Below, piece after piece: positions 33,363 through 44,022 of a stretch of 64,000 nucleotides of DNA. The first letter of the stretch is position 1. Each line of letters opens with the position of its first letter. The notes beneath the pieces are model-generated. The model had not been told where the DNA came from. It made no database searches and was given only the letters and a program-made list of their open reading frames with translations. The stretch covers positions 1 through 64,000 of the forward strand of contig JAHBXK010000010.1 of NCBI GenBank assembly GCA_019636535.1, written 5' to 3'. The position numbers and the translations under genes were made by a program. This stretch comes from Phycisphaeraceae bacterium. GTDB lineage: Bacteria; Planctomycetota; Phycisphaerae; Phycisphaerales; UBA1924.

Positions 33363-36074
33363 TCAGAAGCAGCCCGGCAGCCAGCACGACAGGAAATCGA
33401 GCAGGTCGACCAGGTCGACGACGTTGTCGACGGTGTAGTCGCCCGCGAGGCCGACGCCCGTCTGGCCGAGATTGGGCATCCAGCCTTCGAGGAACTGCAG
33501 GAGATCGACGAGATCGGTGATGCCGTCGTTGTTGACGTCGCAGAGGCACTGGCACCAATCCGGGATGCCGTCGTAGTTCAGGTCGCTCGGCTCGGAAGCC
33601 AGCAGGAGGGCCCGGCCGTCGGGCACACCGTCGTCATCGCAATCGGGCAGATTCGTCTGGCAGACGTCGATGATGCCGTCGGGACGCGCGAAGGTACCGA
33701 AGTCGCTGAAGAAGGACTCAAGATCGGCGTGCTGCTGAGCGGTCGAGCCGGGGAAGCCGCCGCCGGGATGGAACTCGATCAGGTAGAGGCGGTTGCGGAT
33801 CTTGATCCGGTCTTTGTTGCGAAGGCTCGGGGCGGTGACGGTTCCCGCGGCGTTGGCGCCGTGACAGCCGATGCAGTTGGTATTGAAGAACATCGAGCCG
33901 GCGACTCGGCTGCCGACGGGTCCGCCATCGGTGTCGATGCGGAGGCTCGGGTTGTTCATCGCGATGGAGAGGGCGTAGGCGTCGGCGATCTCGCACTCGT
34001 CGGGGATGCCGTTGTTGTTGCAGTCGGCGCTGGTGCCCATGGCGATGTCGACCGAGTCGGCGATGCCGTTGTTGTTGCAGTCGGCCGGTGGGTTGCCGGT
34101 GGTCACTCGGAAGTTGTCGATGCCCGCTTCGACGATGGACTGGCCGGGGCTGGAGTTGTCGGCGGCGAGGAAGCGGACACGCATGTTGGGGCCGTTCGCG
34201 ACGCCGGCGGCGGAGAGTTGGCTCTGGGTCACGACACGGGTGTTCCAGATGCACTCGGCGCCCGGGGGAACGGTGATCGAATCGACGAGCACCCACGGGC
34301 CCGCGGTGCCGTTCGAAGAGACCTCAAGAAAGAGACCGTCGGGGTTCGTGCCGCCGACCTGCGTCAGCACAAGGAAGTAGTCGTAGCAGATGGTGATGTC
34401 GCCGAGGGAGAAATCCAAAGGCGGCGACGTCAGGATCACCGCGCCGCCGTCGACGTCCGAAGTCGTTTGCCCCGCTGCGGGATCGGAGTTCTCGGTGACG
34501 TACGCCGCGCCGAAGCCGCCAGAAGCGAAGGGCGGGTTGTACTGATAGCCGTTCAATGAGGGGACCGGGACGCCGCGTTCCCAGTCGCCGTCCGTAGCGC
34601 CGGGGCCACGTGAGGCGGTCCAGCCCAGGTCGGACTCGAAGTCGTCGAAGAAGAGCGTTGCGAGTTGGTTGGCCGGAGAGGGGCACGGCGCACCGCAGGG
34701 CGTGCCGATCGCGGGGACGATCTTAAAGACCCGACCGAGATTAATGCTCACGTAGTACACCTCGCCCATGGCGTCTTCGCCGAAGGCGACCAGGCCGTTC
34801 ACGGTGGTCGTGCCGAGGTTGAGTTGCGCGGTCCAGACTCGCTCGTCGGAGATGGTCGTTCCGTTGTAGCGGAAACTGCGGAGCCAGTTGCCGCAGTAGT
34901 CGGCGTGGAAGTAGTGCCCCTGCAGATCGGGCATCGCCGAGCCGTTGTAGACCACGCCGCCCGTGATCGAGCAGGCCGAGTCGCCCGAGTGCAGGTACTG
35001 CTTGATGGGGTCCGTGAACGTTGGCAGCGGATTCGGCGGGTTGTTTGCCGGGCTGCAGAACGTGTCGGTGCTCGGCGCAGCCGCGAAGCCCTCGCGGCAG
35101 TCCCAGCCGTAGTTCAGACCGGCGACCTGTGCAAAGTTCCCGCCGGGACCGGGGATGTAGCGGGGTTGGTAGTTGATCTCTTCGGCGAGATCCTGGCCGA
35201 CGTCACCGATCCAGAGGTTGCCTCCAAAGTCGAAGTGCATCCGCCACGGGTTGCGAAGGCCGCTCGCCCAGATGTAAGGGCGCACCGACCCGCCCTCTGA
35301 ACGGAAGGGGTTGTCGTCGGGCACCCACAATCCGTCTCCATCGGTCGTGGACTCATCCCGAACATCCAGCCGGATCAGTTTGCCCAGAAGGGTGTTGGGA
35401 TTTTGCGCTCGCTCGTTGGGATCGTGTGAACTGCCGCCGTCGCCCGAGCCCACGTACAGCATCCCGTCGGGCCCAAACTCGACGGCGCCGCCGTTGTGAT
35501 TGGCGAAGTCCTGCTGGAACTGCAGCATTGTGAGCCGAGTCGACGTGTTGATGGTGCTCGCGGCGAACGCGGCGGCGGTGTTGGCAAAGGGTGCGCCGGT
35601 TGCTTGGAGGCGGTCGATGCGGGTGAAGAACGGCGAGCCGAGCGTGGTGTAGTTGATGTAGATGTAGCCGTTGTTGACGTAGTCCGGATCGAATGCGAGA
35701 CCGAGGAGGCCGCGTTCGCCCGAAGCGGCGGTGAGCCGATCGGCGACGGGCACGGCGGCGTTGTTGCGGATGTCGAGAAACGGCGTCGGCGAGAGCGTTG
35801 GTGGAGAGGTGGTCAGATCGAGGATGAGAATTCGCCCGACCTGCTCGACGATGAATAGTCTGCCGGTGTCGCCCGGAATCGCAACGACGTCGAGCGGCTG
35901 GCTCAATCCCGTCGCAACCTGAACCGCGCGGATCGAGGTTTGAGCACTCGATTGGCCGGTGAGCACTGCGAGTCCGGCAAGAACGGACACGGCCTTCACG
36001 CCGAAGCCCGCGTGCAAACGGACCCGATTCCAAAGGCTGCTGATCGATCTTCGCTTCACGAGACTCTCCACCAT
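33363..36074 (-). CDS. Secreted glucose/sorbosone dehydrogenase-like protein with CxxCH motif and dockerin-like tail
   Basis: A 903-residue exported protein. The signal segment (KAVSVLAGLAVLTGQSSAQ) is followed by a beta-propeller of the PQQ-dependent GSDH type: SQPLDVVAIPGDTGRLFIVE, ERGLLGLAFDPDYVNNGYIY, NHNGGAVEFGPDGMLYVGSG and GLRNPWRMHFDF. A beta-sandwich part follows (FFDDFESDLGWTASRGPGAT). Next come Asp/Asn-rich calcium-type loops (DCNNNGIADSVDIA, DCNNNGIPDECE), a haem-c motif CIGCH near residue 735, and two dockerin-like repeats (DVNNDGITDLVDLLQFLEGW) ending LPGCF. It probably oxidises sugars outside the cytoplasm and may pass electrons to the haem. The start at 36074 lacks a clear ribosome-binding site. 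Confidence 0.85.
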   Translation of the reverse strand: MVESLVKRRSISSLWNRVRLHAGFGVKAVSVLAGLAVLTGQSSAQTSIRAVQVATGLSQPLDVVAIPGDTGRLFIVEQVGRILILDLTTSPPTLSPTPFLDIRNNAAVPVADRLTAASGERGLLGLAFDPDYVNNGYIYINYTTLGSPFFTRIDRLQATGAPFANTAAAFAASTINTSTRLTMLQFQQDFANHNGGAVEFGPDGMLYVGSGDGGSSHDPNERAQNPNTLLGKLIRLDVRDESTTDGDGLWVPDDNPFRSEGGSVRPYIWASGLRNPWRMHFDFGGNLWIGDVGQDLAEEINYQPRYIPGPGGNFAQVAGLNYGWDCREGFAAAPSTDTFCSPANNPPNPLPTFTDPIKQYLHSGDSACSITGGVVYNGSAMPDLQGHYFHADYCGNWLRSFRYNGTTISDERVWTAQLNLGTTTVNGLVAFGEDAMGEVYYVSINLGRVFKIVPAIGTPCGAPCPSPANQLATLFFDDFESDLGWTASRGPGATDGDWERGVPVPSLNGYQYNPPFASGGFGAAYVTENSDPAAGQTTSDVDGGAVILTSPPLDFSLGDITICYDYFLVLTQVGGTNPDGLFLEVSSNGTAGPWVLVDSITVPPGAECIWNTRVVTQSQLSAAGVANGPNMRVRFLAADNSSPGQSIVEAGIDNFRVTTGNPPADCNNNGIADSVDIAMGTSADCNNNGIPDECEIADAYALSIAMNNPSLRIDTDGGPVGSRVAGSMFFNTNCIGCHGANAAGTVTAPSLRNKDRIKIRNRLYLIEFHPGGGFPGSTAQQHADLESFFSDFGTFARPDGIIDVCQTNLPDCDDDGVPDGRALLLASEPSDLNYDGIPDWCQCLCDVNNDGITDLVDLLQFLEGWMPNLGQTGVGLAGDYTVDNVVDLVDLLDFLSCWLPGCF

Positions 36075-36474
36075 AAGCCGCCACACCGGCGCCGATTCAA
36101 GGGCACTTAGAGACGGGAACTCTGTCCATCGGCCCGTGCGACCCACCGCCGCACGGCACACCAAGCCCAAACACGTTTCAAGAACTCTGCCTCATCGGCC
36201 GGCCAGATCAAGGACTTTCTCGGACGGAAGTGATGGACCGCGAACGAGTTATCGAACTGACTACCGTGGAAAGTCCGAGCAAAGTGACCGAGTTCGTCGG
36301 GAATGAGGGGTCACCCAAGACCGCACTCCATACGCATCTCGAACCCGTGTGTTCCGCCAGAAAGCGGGAGTGGAGGGCCCGGCCCTGGGTAAGTCGGCGA
36401 CCTACCGGGACGCACCGCTGCGCAGCGCTTTCACGATTACACTTTGGCAGACCGCGAAACGACAGGAGTTTTGA
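36075..36474. other. Intergenic region between divergent genes
   Basis: A 400-base gap between the divergent dehydrogenase and mutase genes. I see no gene, repeat, strong hairpin or convincing promoter hexamer pair. AGGAG at 36464-36468 is the ribosome-binding site of the mutase. Confidence 0.5.
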
Positions 36475-38319
<1,845 letters not shown>

Positions 38320-38470
38320 GCAGTTGGAATGACACACCGCAATCGACACTGCGGGATTCCCAGAGATACCATCCTGTGCATCTTGGAATTCAAATTGCAC
38401 GGATCGGGCGGCTTGGTTCCGCCCTGCGTCTGCCGCGCATCACGCCCTCAATATTTGGAAAGGTCGCACC

Positions 38471-38947
38471 ATGAACCGCACGTTCCTGCTCACTTCGATC
38501 GCGTCGGCCGCGCTGCTCGCCGGGCTGGCGGGCTGCAAGGAAGAACGGGCCCAGGTCGGACAGACGGCTGAGAAACTCGGCGAGAGTGCCAAGGACATGG
38601 GCAAGTCCATCGAGGAGGGCACCAAGGACCTTGCCGACAAGGCCAAACAGGAGTTCGCGGCTTTGCGCGACAAGGCGGCCGCCGAGATTCAGACGCAACT
38701 CGACAACCTCCGTCCGACCATCGAATCGGCCAAGGCCAAGATCAAGGCGCTGCCCGAAGCCGCCCAGTCGACCGGCAACGCGGCGGTGAAGGAGGCGGAG
38801 GAATCGCTCGGCGCCGCCTCGTCCAAACTGGGCGAGTTGAAGTCCGCGGGCGCGGATACATGGGAGAAGGTGGCGGCCGAGACGCGGGAATTGGCATCGA
38901 AGGCGGCTTCGTCGGTGAAGGGCCTGGCGGAAAAGTTCCTGAAGTGA
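38471..38947 (+). CDS. Lipoprotein with amphipathic helical repeats
   Basis: A 158-residue lipoprotein. The signal peptide ends in the lipobox LAGC (residues 19-22, in ALLAGLAGCKEER). The mature part is a long run of Ala/Lys/Glu-rich amphipathic helix, for example EKLGESAKDMGKSIEEGTKD and SAKAKIKALPEAAQS, similar to LEA or apolipoprotein-like sequences. It follows the mutase by 150 bases in the same direction, but a shared operon is uncertain. Function unknown; envelope protection or stress is a guess. Confidence 0.75.
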   Translation: MNRTFLLTSIASAALLAGLAGCKEERAQVGQTAEKLGESAKDMGKSIEEGTKDLADKAKQEFAALRDKAAAEIQTQLDNLRPTIESAKAKIKALPEAAQSTGNAAVKEAEESLGAASSKLGELKSAGADTWEKVAAETRELASKAASSVKGLAEKFLK

Positions 38948-39096
38948 CGCGAGTTCCGGATCGACCGGATTTCGAGCACCCTTTCGAGCGTCTTGGTACG
39001 GAGTTCGTTTGCTGCCATTGTCCGGATCGGATGGGCCGGTGGATTCCCCCTCGTTGTGAGTGGTGATATCCTCACGGCTCACACGGAGACCGCCCA

Positions 39097-39453
39097 ATGT
39101 CGCAACTGAACTGCCATGTCGAGCACTGCGCCGACGGATTCTGCTTGGTCGCACTCACCGGCTCGGCCGATATCGATGCTCACGAACGGTTGAAGAAGAT
39201 GCTCGCACCGGTGCGTGAGACCAAGTGCTCGAAGGTGATCGTGGATCTCGCGAAACTCGAGTTCCTGACCAGCCTGGCCATCGGCGAGTTGATCTCGCTT
39301 CGACGCTCGTTGCGCGACCGCCAAGTTGAAATGGCCGTCTGCGCCCCGAACTCGTACATCGAGTCGGTGTTCTCGAAGGTCCGTTTCAGCAACGCGGTGC
39401 CTGTGTATCCGAGCATTGCCAACGCGAGGCTCGGATTTTCGGACGCAACCTGA
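39097..39453 (+). CDS. STAS domain protein (anti-sigma factor antagonist-like)
   Basis: A 118-residue single STAS domain. The order is CLVALTGSADIDAHERLKKM, KVIVDLAKLEFLTSLAIGEL and VEMAVCAPNSYIESVFSKVR. The phosphorylatable Ser of SpoIIAA-type proteins would be the Ser of FLTSLAIGEL. No kinase (SpoIIAB/RsbW) or phosphatase partner is within the window, so its partner is encoded elsewhere. The start is preceded by a weak purine-rich site. Confidence 0.85.
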   Translation: MSQLNCHVEHCADGFCLVALTGSADIDAHERLKKMLAPVRETKCSKVIVDLAKLEFLTSLAIGELISLRRSLRDRQVEMAVCAPNSYIESVFSKVRFSNAVPVYPSIANARLGFSDAT

Positions 39454-39500
39454 GATCGGACATGCGAACTCAACGCACGCGTTGGTTCATCGCGGCCCGA

Positions 39501-40952
39501 TCAACCGATCCGGCTCTTGCCACCCATGTAGGGGCGCAGCACCGGCGGCACGGTTACTGACCCGTCGGCGTTCTGCCACATTTCGAGAATCGGAATGAGC
39601 AGGCGCGGGCTCGCGGCGACGGTGTTGTTGAGTGAGTGGCAGAAGACCGTCGGCCCTTTTTCGTGACCCGCGGGGCGATATCGCATGTTCAGCCGGCGGC
39701 ATTGGTAGTCGTACAGGCGTGATGCCGAGTGCGTCTCGCCGTACGCGCCTGATGGTGTGCCGTCTTTGCCGACATCGCCGCGCCCCGGCATCCAACTCTC
39801 GATGTCGACCATGTCGGCGTTCTTGACGCCGAGGTCGCCCGTGCAGCACTGCAGCAGTCGATAGGGCAGTGCGAGGCTCTGCAGAAGTTCCTCGACGTAT
39901 CCGATCATCTTCGCGTGCCATGATCGGCTCTCGGTCTCGTCTGCACGGCAGATCACAACCTGCTCGACCTTGTCGAACTGGTGAATCCTGTACAGGCCGG
40001 CGGTGTCCTTGCCGGCTGCGCCGGCCTCGCGGCGGAAGCACGTGCTGACGGTCGTGTACCGAATAGGCAGGTCTTCCTCGCGCAGGATCTCATCGGCGTG
40101 GAGGGCCATGAGCCCGACCTCGCCCGTGCCGGTGAGAAACTGGTCGTAGCCGCCGCCGCGCTTGGCCTCTTCGATGTGATAGGCCTGCTCGCGGCCCGCG
40201 GGAAAGAACCCCGTGCCCACCATCGCTTCTTCTCGCACCAGTACGGGCACGCTCATGGCTCTGAAGCCGTGACGGAGGGTCATGGTGTCGAAGGCGTACC
40301 GAAGGACGGCGTTGTGGAGCAGCATTCCATCGCCGGTCAGGACGTAACTGCGAGTCCCAGCGATCTTTACGCCGCGTTCGAAGTCCGCCAAACCCAGGTC
40401 TTTAACAAGGTCGATGTGGTTTTTGGGCCTGAAGCCCCGGTTTGCCTCGTATGGCTTGCTGACGTCGAAGCCCCATGGCCCCTCGCCGACAACGCCGAGC
40501 CCTGCCGGCGGGGTTGAGGGCGGGTGCCAGCGACGGATCTCGACGTTGTCGTCGCTCGATGTGCCGACCGGCACGTCCGGGTCGGGAGGGAGCGGCACGG
40601 AAAGGAGAATGGCGTTGAGTTCGGGCTCGATCGCGGCGACCTTGGCTTCCAGATCCTGGATCTGCGCCTTGAGCGCAGCGGGACGCCCTTTCAGTGCTTC
40701 CAACTCCGCCTCGAGGCTCGCCCGTTCGTTCGTCTGCGCCTTCTTGATCGCTCCGGCAAGTTTGCCGATCTGCGGCCCAACTTCCTTCTCGACGCGCCCC
40801 TGCTCAGCGCGGAGGTTGTCGCGCCGGGTCGAGAGTGACCGGCGTTCTTCGTCGAGCGCGAGCAGACGGTCGATGTCGACCGCCATGCCCTTCTTGCGGC
40901 AGCCGTCGCGGTACCGATCGGGATGCTCTCTCAGGTCCTTCAGATCGATCAT
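39501..40952 (-). CDS. serS: Serine--tRNA ligase
   Basis: Class II aminoacyl-tRNA synthetase, 483 residues. The N-terminal coiled-coil arm (DEERRSLSTRRDNLRAEQGR, ... LEALKGRPAALKAQIQDLEA) recognises tRNA-Ser. Class II motifs follow: motif 2 around TVSTCFRREAGAAGKDTAGL with IHQFDKVEQVVIC, and motif 3 near SLNNTVAASPRLLIPILE. The ATG at 40952 begins MIDLKDLREHPDRYR, the usual start; a longer frame to 41018 is not conserved. It is divergent from the FHA-GspE gene. Confidence 0.97.
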   Translation of the reverse strand: MIDLKDLREHPDRYRDGCRKKGMAVDIDRLLALDEERRSLSTRRDNLRAEQGRVEKEVGPQIGKLAGAIKKAQTNERASLEAELEALKGRPAALKAQIQDLEAKVAAIEPELNAILLSVPLPPDPDVPVGTSSDDNVEIRRWHPPSTPPAGLGVVGEGPWGFDVSKPYEANRGFRPKNHIDLVKDLGLADFERGVKIAGTRSYVLTGDGMLLHNAVLRYAFDTMTLRHGFRAMSVPVLVREEAMVGTGFFPAGREQAYHIEEAKRGGGYDQFLTGTGEVGLMALHADEILREEDLPIRYTTVSTCFRREAGAAGKDTAGLYRIHQFDKVEQVVICRADETESRSWHAKMIGYVEELLQSLALPYRLLQCCTGDLGVKNADMVDIESWMPGRGDVGKDGTPSGAYGETHSASRLYDYQCRRLNMRYRPAGHEKGPTVFCHSLNNTVAASPRLLIPILEMWQNADGSVTVPPVLRPYMGGKSRIG

Positions 40953-41125
40953 GGCGGGCAGTGTAGCCGGGACCGGTCGGGGCACGTTTGGCATCCGTCC
41001 GCGCCTGGGGAGTACCATTCGCCGCGAAGGCCCGACGTTTCCGACCCGAGTTGGGTCGGCAGATCGAGCGGATCTCGCAACAAACCAGCACGAACCCCGA
41101 GATTGAGCGGGAGGGGCCTCGACGC

Positions 41126-42811
41126 ATGCCCGTCTATCACCTGATTCCCCTGAACGATCCGAGCGGACGCTCCCTCACGCTGGGGGAGAGTCCGATCACG
41201 ATCGGTCGAGCGCCTGAGAACGTGCTGTGCGTCGACGACGGGCTGTTGTCACGATTCCACTGCGTGATCGAACCGCCGAGCGAGAACGGTGAACTGGGTC
41301 TTGACGATCTGGACGACGGGAACAACCCGACGTACCACATCAAGGATCTTGGCTCGCGCAACGGCACGAAACTCAACGGCGTGAAGATCATGGATGCGCC
41401 GCTCCGGCCGGGCGACGTGATCAAGATCGGCAACCACAGTTTCACCATCGAGGAAGAGGCGACGCTGAAGGAACGGCAGGTGCAGGCGCGGATGGAAGCG
41501 CCGGAGACCGATCCGGGCTGGGTGTCCGACCTGCGGGAGATGATCAACCTGCTTCCTCCGAAGGACGTCGGCACCGACGACAAGGTGGAGATGATCGACG
41601 GGCGCGGCAAGACGACCGAGGCACTCGCCGGCAAGTCCGAGGGTGCGCGGGCCTCTCGTCTGCTTCTGATCGCCGCTTCCAAGAGCCGGGCGACGGACGT
41701 TCACATCGAGCCCAAGGGGGACACGTACCAAGTGCGCATGCGCGTGGACGGGCAGATGCTCACGATCTGCGACCTTCCGAACGGCGTGGGCGAACTGTCG
41801 CTCGGCCTGATCAAAACTGCGTGTCAGTTCCGACCGCACGCACGCGAGGCCGTGCTCGACGGGCACTTTTCGGCCAAATTGCCGCTGACGCCCGGCTCGT
41901 CGTCGACTCGGCGGGTTGACTATCGCGTTTCTTACACGCCGAGCGTGCACGGTCAGAAACTGGTGATCCGGGTTCTGGACCAGCGGGACGCGCCCAAGAG
42001 CCTGGTCGAGATGGGGCTGCCGCCCTATATGGCCGAGCGGATGCGCAAACTGGTGATGCAGGACGCCGGGCTGCTGCTGGTGTGCGGGCCGACCGGTTCG
42101 GGCAAGACCACGACGCTCTACAACGCGATCCGCGAGATCGACCGCGAGCGTCGGAACGTCGTGACAATCGAAGACCCGGTCGAGTACCACCTCGACATGG
42201 TCACGCAGATCCCGATCGACGACAACAAGGGCAACTCCTTCGGCTCGCTGCTGCGGTCGGTGCTGCGGCAGGATCCGGACGTGATCCTAGTCGGCGAGAT
42301 CCGCGATGAAGAAACCGCGCGCACGGCGATGCAGGCCGCGATGACCGGGCATCTGGTCTTCTCGACGGTTCACGCCAAGGACTCGATCTCATCGGTGTTC
42401 CGGCTGCTCGACCTGAAGGTCGAGCCGTACCTGGTCGCCAACTCGCTCGAGGTCGTGCTGGCTCAGCGGCTGGTGCGCGTGCTGTGCGAGAACTGCAAGC
42501 GCCCGATCAAGGTCACGCCGGCGCAGTCTTCGCGGATGGGACGCTTTCTGGAGAACCAATCTGAGATCTACGTCGCCACGGGTTGTGCCCAGTGTCTTCG
42601 CACGGGCTATCGCGGCAGGAAGGCGATCTTTGAGTTGCTCGACTTCTCCGACGAACTGCGCGACGTGATCCTGAAGGAGCCCACGATCGCCGCGATGAAG
42701 CGGGTGATCGAGCAGGGGCTGTTCACGACGCTCGTTCAGTCGGGCTGGGTGCAGGTGGCTCGGGGCATCACCTCGATGGAAGAGGTCGATCGGGTCGCGT
42801 CAAGCCGCTGA
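41126..42811 (+). CDS. FHA-GspE/PilB fusion ATPase
   Basis: A 561-residue protein. Residues ~15-112 form an FHA domain (GESPITIGRAPENVLCVDDG, SRFHC, LGSRNGTKLNG). A linker of about 70 residues leads to a type II secretion/type IV pilus ATPase: SRATDVHIEPKGDTYQVRM, Walker A GPTGSGKTTTLYNAI, Asp box TIEDPVEYHLDMVTQI, Walker B ILVGEIRDEETARTAM, His box HLVFSTVHAKD, and zinc-binding CENC...CAQC. The usual GspE N-terminal domain is missing, with FHA in its place. The ATG at 41126 has GGGAGGGG upstream. It likely powers pilus or pseudopilus assembly under phospho-control. No other secretion genes are adjacent. Confidence 0.92.
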   Translation: MPVYHLIPLNDPSGRSLTLGESPITIGRAPENVLCVDDGLLSRFHCVIEPPSENGELGLDDLDDGNNPTYHIKDLGSRNGTKLNGVKIMDAPLRPGDVIKIGNHSFTIEEEATLKERQVQARMEAPETDPGWVSDLREMINLLPPKDVGTDDKVEMIDGRGKTTEALAGKSEGARASRLLLIAASKSRATDVHIEPKGDTYQVRMRVDGQMLTICDLPNGVGELSLGLIKTACQFRPHAREAVLDGHFSAKLPLTPGSSSTRRVDYRVSYTPSVHGQKLVIRVLDQRDAPKSLVEMGLPPYMAERMRKLVMQDAGLLLVCGPTGSGKTTTLYNAIREIDRERRNVVTIEDPVEYHLDMVTQIPIDDNKGNSFGSLLRSVLRQDPDVILVGEIRDEETARTAMQAAMTGHLVFSTVHAKDSISSVFRLLDLKVEPYLVANSLEVVLAQRLVRVLCENCKRPIKVTPAQSSRMGRFLENQSEIYVATGCAQCLRTGYRGRKAIFELLDFSDELRDVILKEPTIAAMKRVIEQGLFTTLVQSGWVQVARGITSMEEVDRVASSR

Positions 42812-42817
42812 ATCTCT

Positions 42818-43951
42818 TCACCACCCACCGCTCTTTGCCCACCAACTTTCTACGACCCGTTCCGTCGCCCCGGCGTACAAGACCGCCAGAGTCTCGGGGT
42901 CCAGCGAGAACCCGCGCAACCTCGGCGAACTCCGGTCGTCGTGCTTTGCCGGGTCCACCATCTTCAGGTCAGGATCCGCGATCGGGCTGGGCCCGTCGTA
43001 GTCCGTCTCAAACATCGTCCGCAAGGCCCAGTATCTCGAGCAGTACAACTCGAACGCCTCATCCGGCGAACTCGACAACTCGCCCATCACGCTCGCGCCC
43101 GACTTGGCCGGCGACAACTGGTCGTCCATCACCACCAGGTCCGATCCGAAGAGGATCCGCCCCTTCCACTTGGACAGGAACGCCCGCACCTCGCCCGGCT
43201 CGTGGGCGGACAACTCGCGCACCACCCACTTGGTCGCCGACGTGTCCAGGTGGAGGTTCGAATGCCGCGTGAGCATCCCATCGAGGAACGAAAGGTCTTC
43301 CGGCCACCCGCCCATGTGGGCAGCGATCCACGGGCTGGTGAATCGGTCCAGCATCCGCTCCAGCCCCTCGTACTGCGAACGCTTCGTGCCGTACTTGGCC
43401 GCGTCGGCGTACTTGGCCCTGAACCACGTGTCGGGGTCGGCAATGTGCACCATGAACATCATCCCCAGCTGCTCGCCCAGTTCGCACGCCCGGATGCGCC
43501 AAGGGCTGCCGACGTCGCACACGTCGGTCACGCAGTCCGCCCGCTCGCCCAGCGTGTCTCGCAAACGCGGGGAGTTCCACAACTTCAGCATCCGGCTGCC
43601 GTGCCTGGTGTGGAAAGTCTCGATCGCCTCCAGAAAGCCCTCGCGGTGCGATCGCTGACGATCGGGGTCCATGAACTGGGGAAAGGCGATGAAGCGGATC
43701 GCGTCGCCGAGAACCTGCCGCACGGGCTCAACCGTTGGCAACTGGTTCATCGAATAGACCCGCCGCACGCCGTAGAGCCGCCTCGCCTCATCGAACACCG
43801 CCGAGGCCCGCGGTCCGTTGATGTGCGCATGGGCGTCGATGATCGGCACGACCGGCGGCCCCAGCCGCTCGGCCTCCAGGCGATAATTCAAGCCCGGCAG
43901 GTTTGCCGACCAACTCCTTCCCTTGCCGATGCTGGGTGTGCATTGAGCCAT
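42818..43951 (-). CDS. Amidohydrolase-2-type metal-dependent hydrolase
   Basis: A 377-residue TIM-barrel protein. Metal ligands are suggested by IIDAHAHING (HxH), FMVHIADPDTW, WIAAHMGGWPEDLSFL and ILFGSDLVVMDD, the standard order of the amidohydrolase-2 family. These enzymes include decarboxylases and hydrolases acting on small ring compounds; the substrate cannot be told here. The ATG at 43951 starts MAQCTPSIGKG. Its stop is seven bases after the convergent FHA-GspE gene. It is divergent from the glycosyltransferase. Confidence 0.82.
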   Translation of the reverse strand: MAQCTPSIGKGRSWSANLPGLNYRLEAERLGPPVVPIIDAHAHINGPRASAVFDEARRLYGVRRVYSMNQLPTVEPVRQVLGDAIRFIAFPQFMDPDRQRSHREGFLEAIETFHTRHGSRMLKLWNSPRLRDTLGERADCVTDVCDVGSPWRIRACELGEQLGMMFMVHIADPDTWFRAKYADAAKYGTKRSQYEGLERMLDRFTSPWIAAHMGGWPEDLSFLDGMLTRHSNLHLDTSATKWVVRELSAHEPGEVRAFLSKWKGRILFGSDLVVMDDQLSPAKSGASVMGELSSSPDEAFELYCSRYWALRTMFETDYDGPSPIADPDLKMVDPAKHDDRSSPRLRGFSLDPETLAVLYAGATERVVESWWAKSGGW

Positions 43952-44022
43952 TGGCGCATGGTACGAACAAGCCCTGCCCCGCGAAGCCGCCCAACGCCGA
44001 ACAACGCACGCAATCGCACATC

